Part shown: positions 6,406-7,069 of the stretch, piece by piece
How positions within the stretch are numbered: position 1 is the first letter of the stretch
Layout: each line of letters starts with the position of its first letter
NCBI GenBank assembly: GCA_945221685.1
Contig: CALYNN010000082.1
Span: forward strand, 1-7,069
DNA: 7,069 nucleotides
Source: an uncultured Clostridia bacterium
GTDB taxonomy: Bacteria; Bacillota; Clostridia; Oscillospirales; Acutalibacteraceae
Direction: 5' to 3'
Made by a program: the position numbers and the translations under genes
Notes under the pieces: generated by a model
Database searches by the model: none
What the model saw: only the letters and a program-made list of their open reading frames with translations
Told to the model about the DNA's origin: nothing

Positions 6406-7017
6406 TCAGTCCTCTTTTTTTATGGTAACAACGCCCTTTTCGTTATCGTCCTCGGCAAAGGACAATGCCTTAAACTTAAGGCAGGCGTCAATACATGCAC
6501 CGCACTGAACGCACTTATCACGGTCAATAGACCATGTTTTTGCTTCCTTGCGGTCAACGGTTATGCACTCCTGAGGGCATTTTCTTGCACAAAGTCCGCA
6601 AAGAATACATTTTGAAATATCGTTAACAATTTTGCCTGTGCTGAGTCCTACGGAATCATCGGCAGTTGGCTCGGGAATAGGCTGACTGTATGAATCAACA
6701 ATTTTTTCAGTTGAAGGCTCGGTATAGCCTGCCGCCATTGTAAGACATTTTTTGGGGCAGGTATTAACACATGCCTGACACTGAACACAGCCCATTCTTT
6801 CAATAGTCCAGGTTTTTGTTGCCCTGTCAACCTTAATTGCGCCGGACATACACTTGCGCTGACACATTCCGCACATAATACAATCGTCAATATTTATTTC
6901 AACATGACCTCTGCTCTTTTCGGGATAAGTTTTAGGCACTGCAGGATACTGCGAGGTTGCAGGCTTTGAAAAAAGATTTTTAATCGCGGTTGCCGCAAAA
7001 TCCATAATTACAGACAT
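6406..7017 (-). CDS. Four-cluster ferredoxin, EchF-like hydrogenase subunit
   Basis: A 203-residue iron-sulfur protein predicted to carry electrons between ferredoxin and a membrane-bound group 4 (Ech-type) [NiFe] hydrogenase at the cytoplasmic face. It has four C-x2-C-x2-C-x3-C motifs: C46/49/52/56, C77/80/83/87, C137/140/143/147 and C169/172/175/179, each expected to bind one [4Fe-4S] cluster. The start, with NLFSKPAT (14-21) and RGHVEINIDDCIMCG (36-50), resembles EchF and NuoI-like subunits. The two halves (about 41-95 and 132-186) repeat each other, joined by a Pro/Ser/Thr/Asp-rich linker, whereas I recall EchF usually having only one such pair. There is no signal peptide or membrane segment. 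The start is provisional: only 8 insert bases precede the ATG at 7017, no ribosome binding site is visible, and the frame stays open to the insert edge. Direct linkage to hypF supports a hydrogenase role; a free-standing polyferredoxin is the alternative. Confidence 0.82.
   Translation of the reverse strand: MSVIMDFAATAIKNLFSKPATSQYPAVPKTYPEKSRGHVEINIDDCIMCGMCQRKCMSGAIKVDRATKTWTIERMGCVQCQACVNTCPKKCLTMAAGYTEPSTEKIVDSYSQPIPEPTADDSVGLSTGKIVNDISKCILCGLCARKCPQECITVDRKEAKTWSIDRDKCVQCGACIDACLKFKALSFAEDDNEKGVVTIKKED
6460..6624 (-). repeat. Second ferredoxin module of the internal duplication
   Basis: Encodes about residues 132-186 of the polyferredoxin. It aligns with the module at 6733-6897: CILCGLCARKC against CIMCGMCQRKC, VDRKEAKTW against VDRATKTW (one residue longer here), and CVQCGAC against CVQCQAC. 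Similarity is visible in the DNA as well, for example CAATAGACCATGTTTTTG here and CAATAGTCCAGGTTTTTG in the other copy (plus-strand reading). Confidence 0.85.
6733..6897 (-). repeat. First ferredoxin module of the internal duplication
   Basis: Encodes about residues 41-95 of the polyferredoxin and holds its first two cluster motifs. After the first motif comes MSGAI rather than the usual Pro that follows the last cluster cysteine; in the second module the Pro is kept there (KCPQ) but lost after the last motif (ACLK). Confidence 0.85.
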
Positions 7018-7025
7018 AGTAAAGC

Positions 7026-7069
7026 CTGTCTCTTATACACATCTGACGCTGCCGACGATCTTACGCGTG
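7026..7069 (-). other. Illumina/Nextera adapter (synthetic), right end
   Basis: Reverse complement of the left adapter. The Tn5 mosaic end occupies 7026-7044 (CTGTCTCTTATACACATCT), the read-1 sequence 7045-7058, the index reverse complement TCTTACGC 7059-7066, and GTG (7067-7069) is the complement of the P5 tail. The insert ends at 7025. The same index at both ends means the fragment was amplified from two identical adapter arms. Confidence 0.98.

Noticed and set aside
1..7069. A 7-kb composite transposon bounded by terminal inverted repeats.
   Set aside because: The inverted ends are the engineered Tn5 mosaic end plus Illumina oligo sequence, and no transposase or target duplication is present.

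Overview
The window is one sequenced DNA fragment bounded at both ends by Illumina/Nextera (engineered Tn5) adapter. Positions 1-46 and 7026-7069 are inverted copies of the same adapter, including the same 8-base index, so only about 47-7025 is biological. The fragment looks like a tagmented long molecule from a metagenome or synthetic long-read library. Both outer genes are affected: the left gene is cut, and the right gene begins 9 bases inside the insert. No replication origin, tRNA, rRNA, CRISPR array or natural mobile element was seen.

The gene set suggests a strictly anaerobic, low-to-mid GC Firmicute of class Clostridia, possibly an Oscillospirales/Ruminococcaceae-like gut bacterium; the rank below class is inference. 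The supporting signs are strong GGAGG-type ribosome binding sites, tightly packed operons, a Firmicutes-like LuxS, a zinc-dependent phospholipase C-like protein of the type common in clostridia, and a [NiFe]-hydrogenase maturation set next to an Ech-type ferredoxin subunit.

Layout, plus strand (47-1979): the 3' part of an RluA-family pseudouridine synthase gene, then a zinc-dependent phospholipase C-like gene starting at GTG 3 bases later, then luxS, which overlaps the previous gene by 4 bases (ATGA). The three look like one transcript, ending in a strong hairpin terminator at 1999-2040.

Layout, minus strand (7017 down to 2051): a polyferredoxin resembling the EchF/NuoI-like subunit of group 4 hydrogenases, then hypF, hypC, hypD and hypE, with gaps of 2, 2, 11 and 17 bases. 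This is one operon converging on luxS and probably continuing upstream beyond 7025 into hydrogenase structural genes. HypF makes carbamoyl-AMP and loads the C-terminal cysteine of HypE. HypE dehydrates the carbamoyl group to a thiocyanate. HypC and HypD together build the Fe(CN)2CO unit that is delivered to the hydrogenase large subunit. The nickel-insertion genes hypA and hypB are not in this stretch.

All complete genes are intact and recognisable, and I see no undescribed system here. The most interesting biological point is the internally duplicated, four-cluster ferredoxin beside the hyp genes. The most important practical point is the adapter sequence at both ends.
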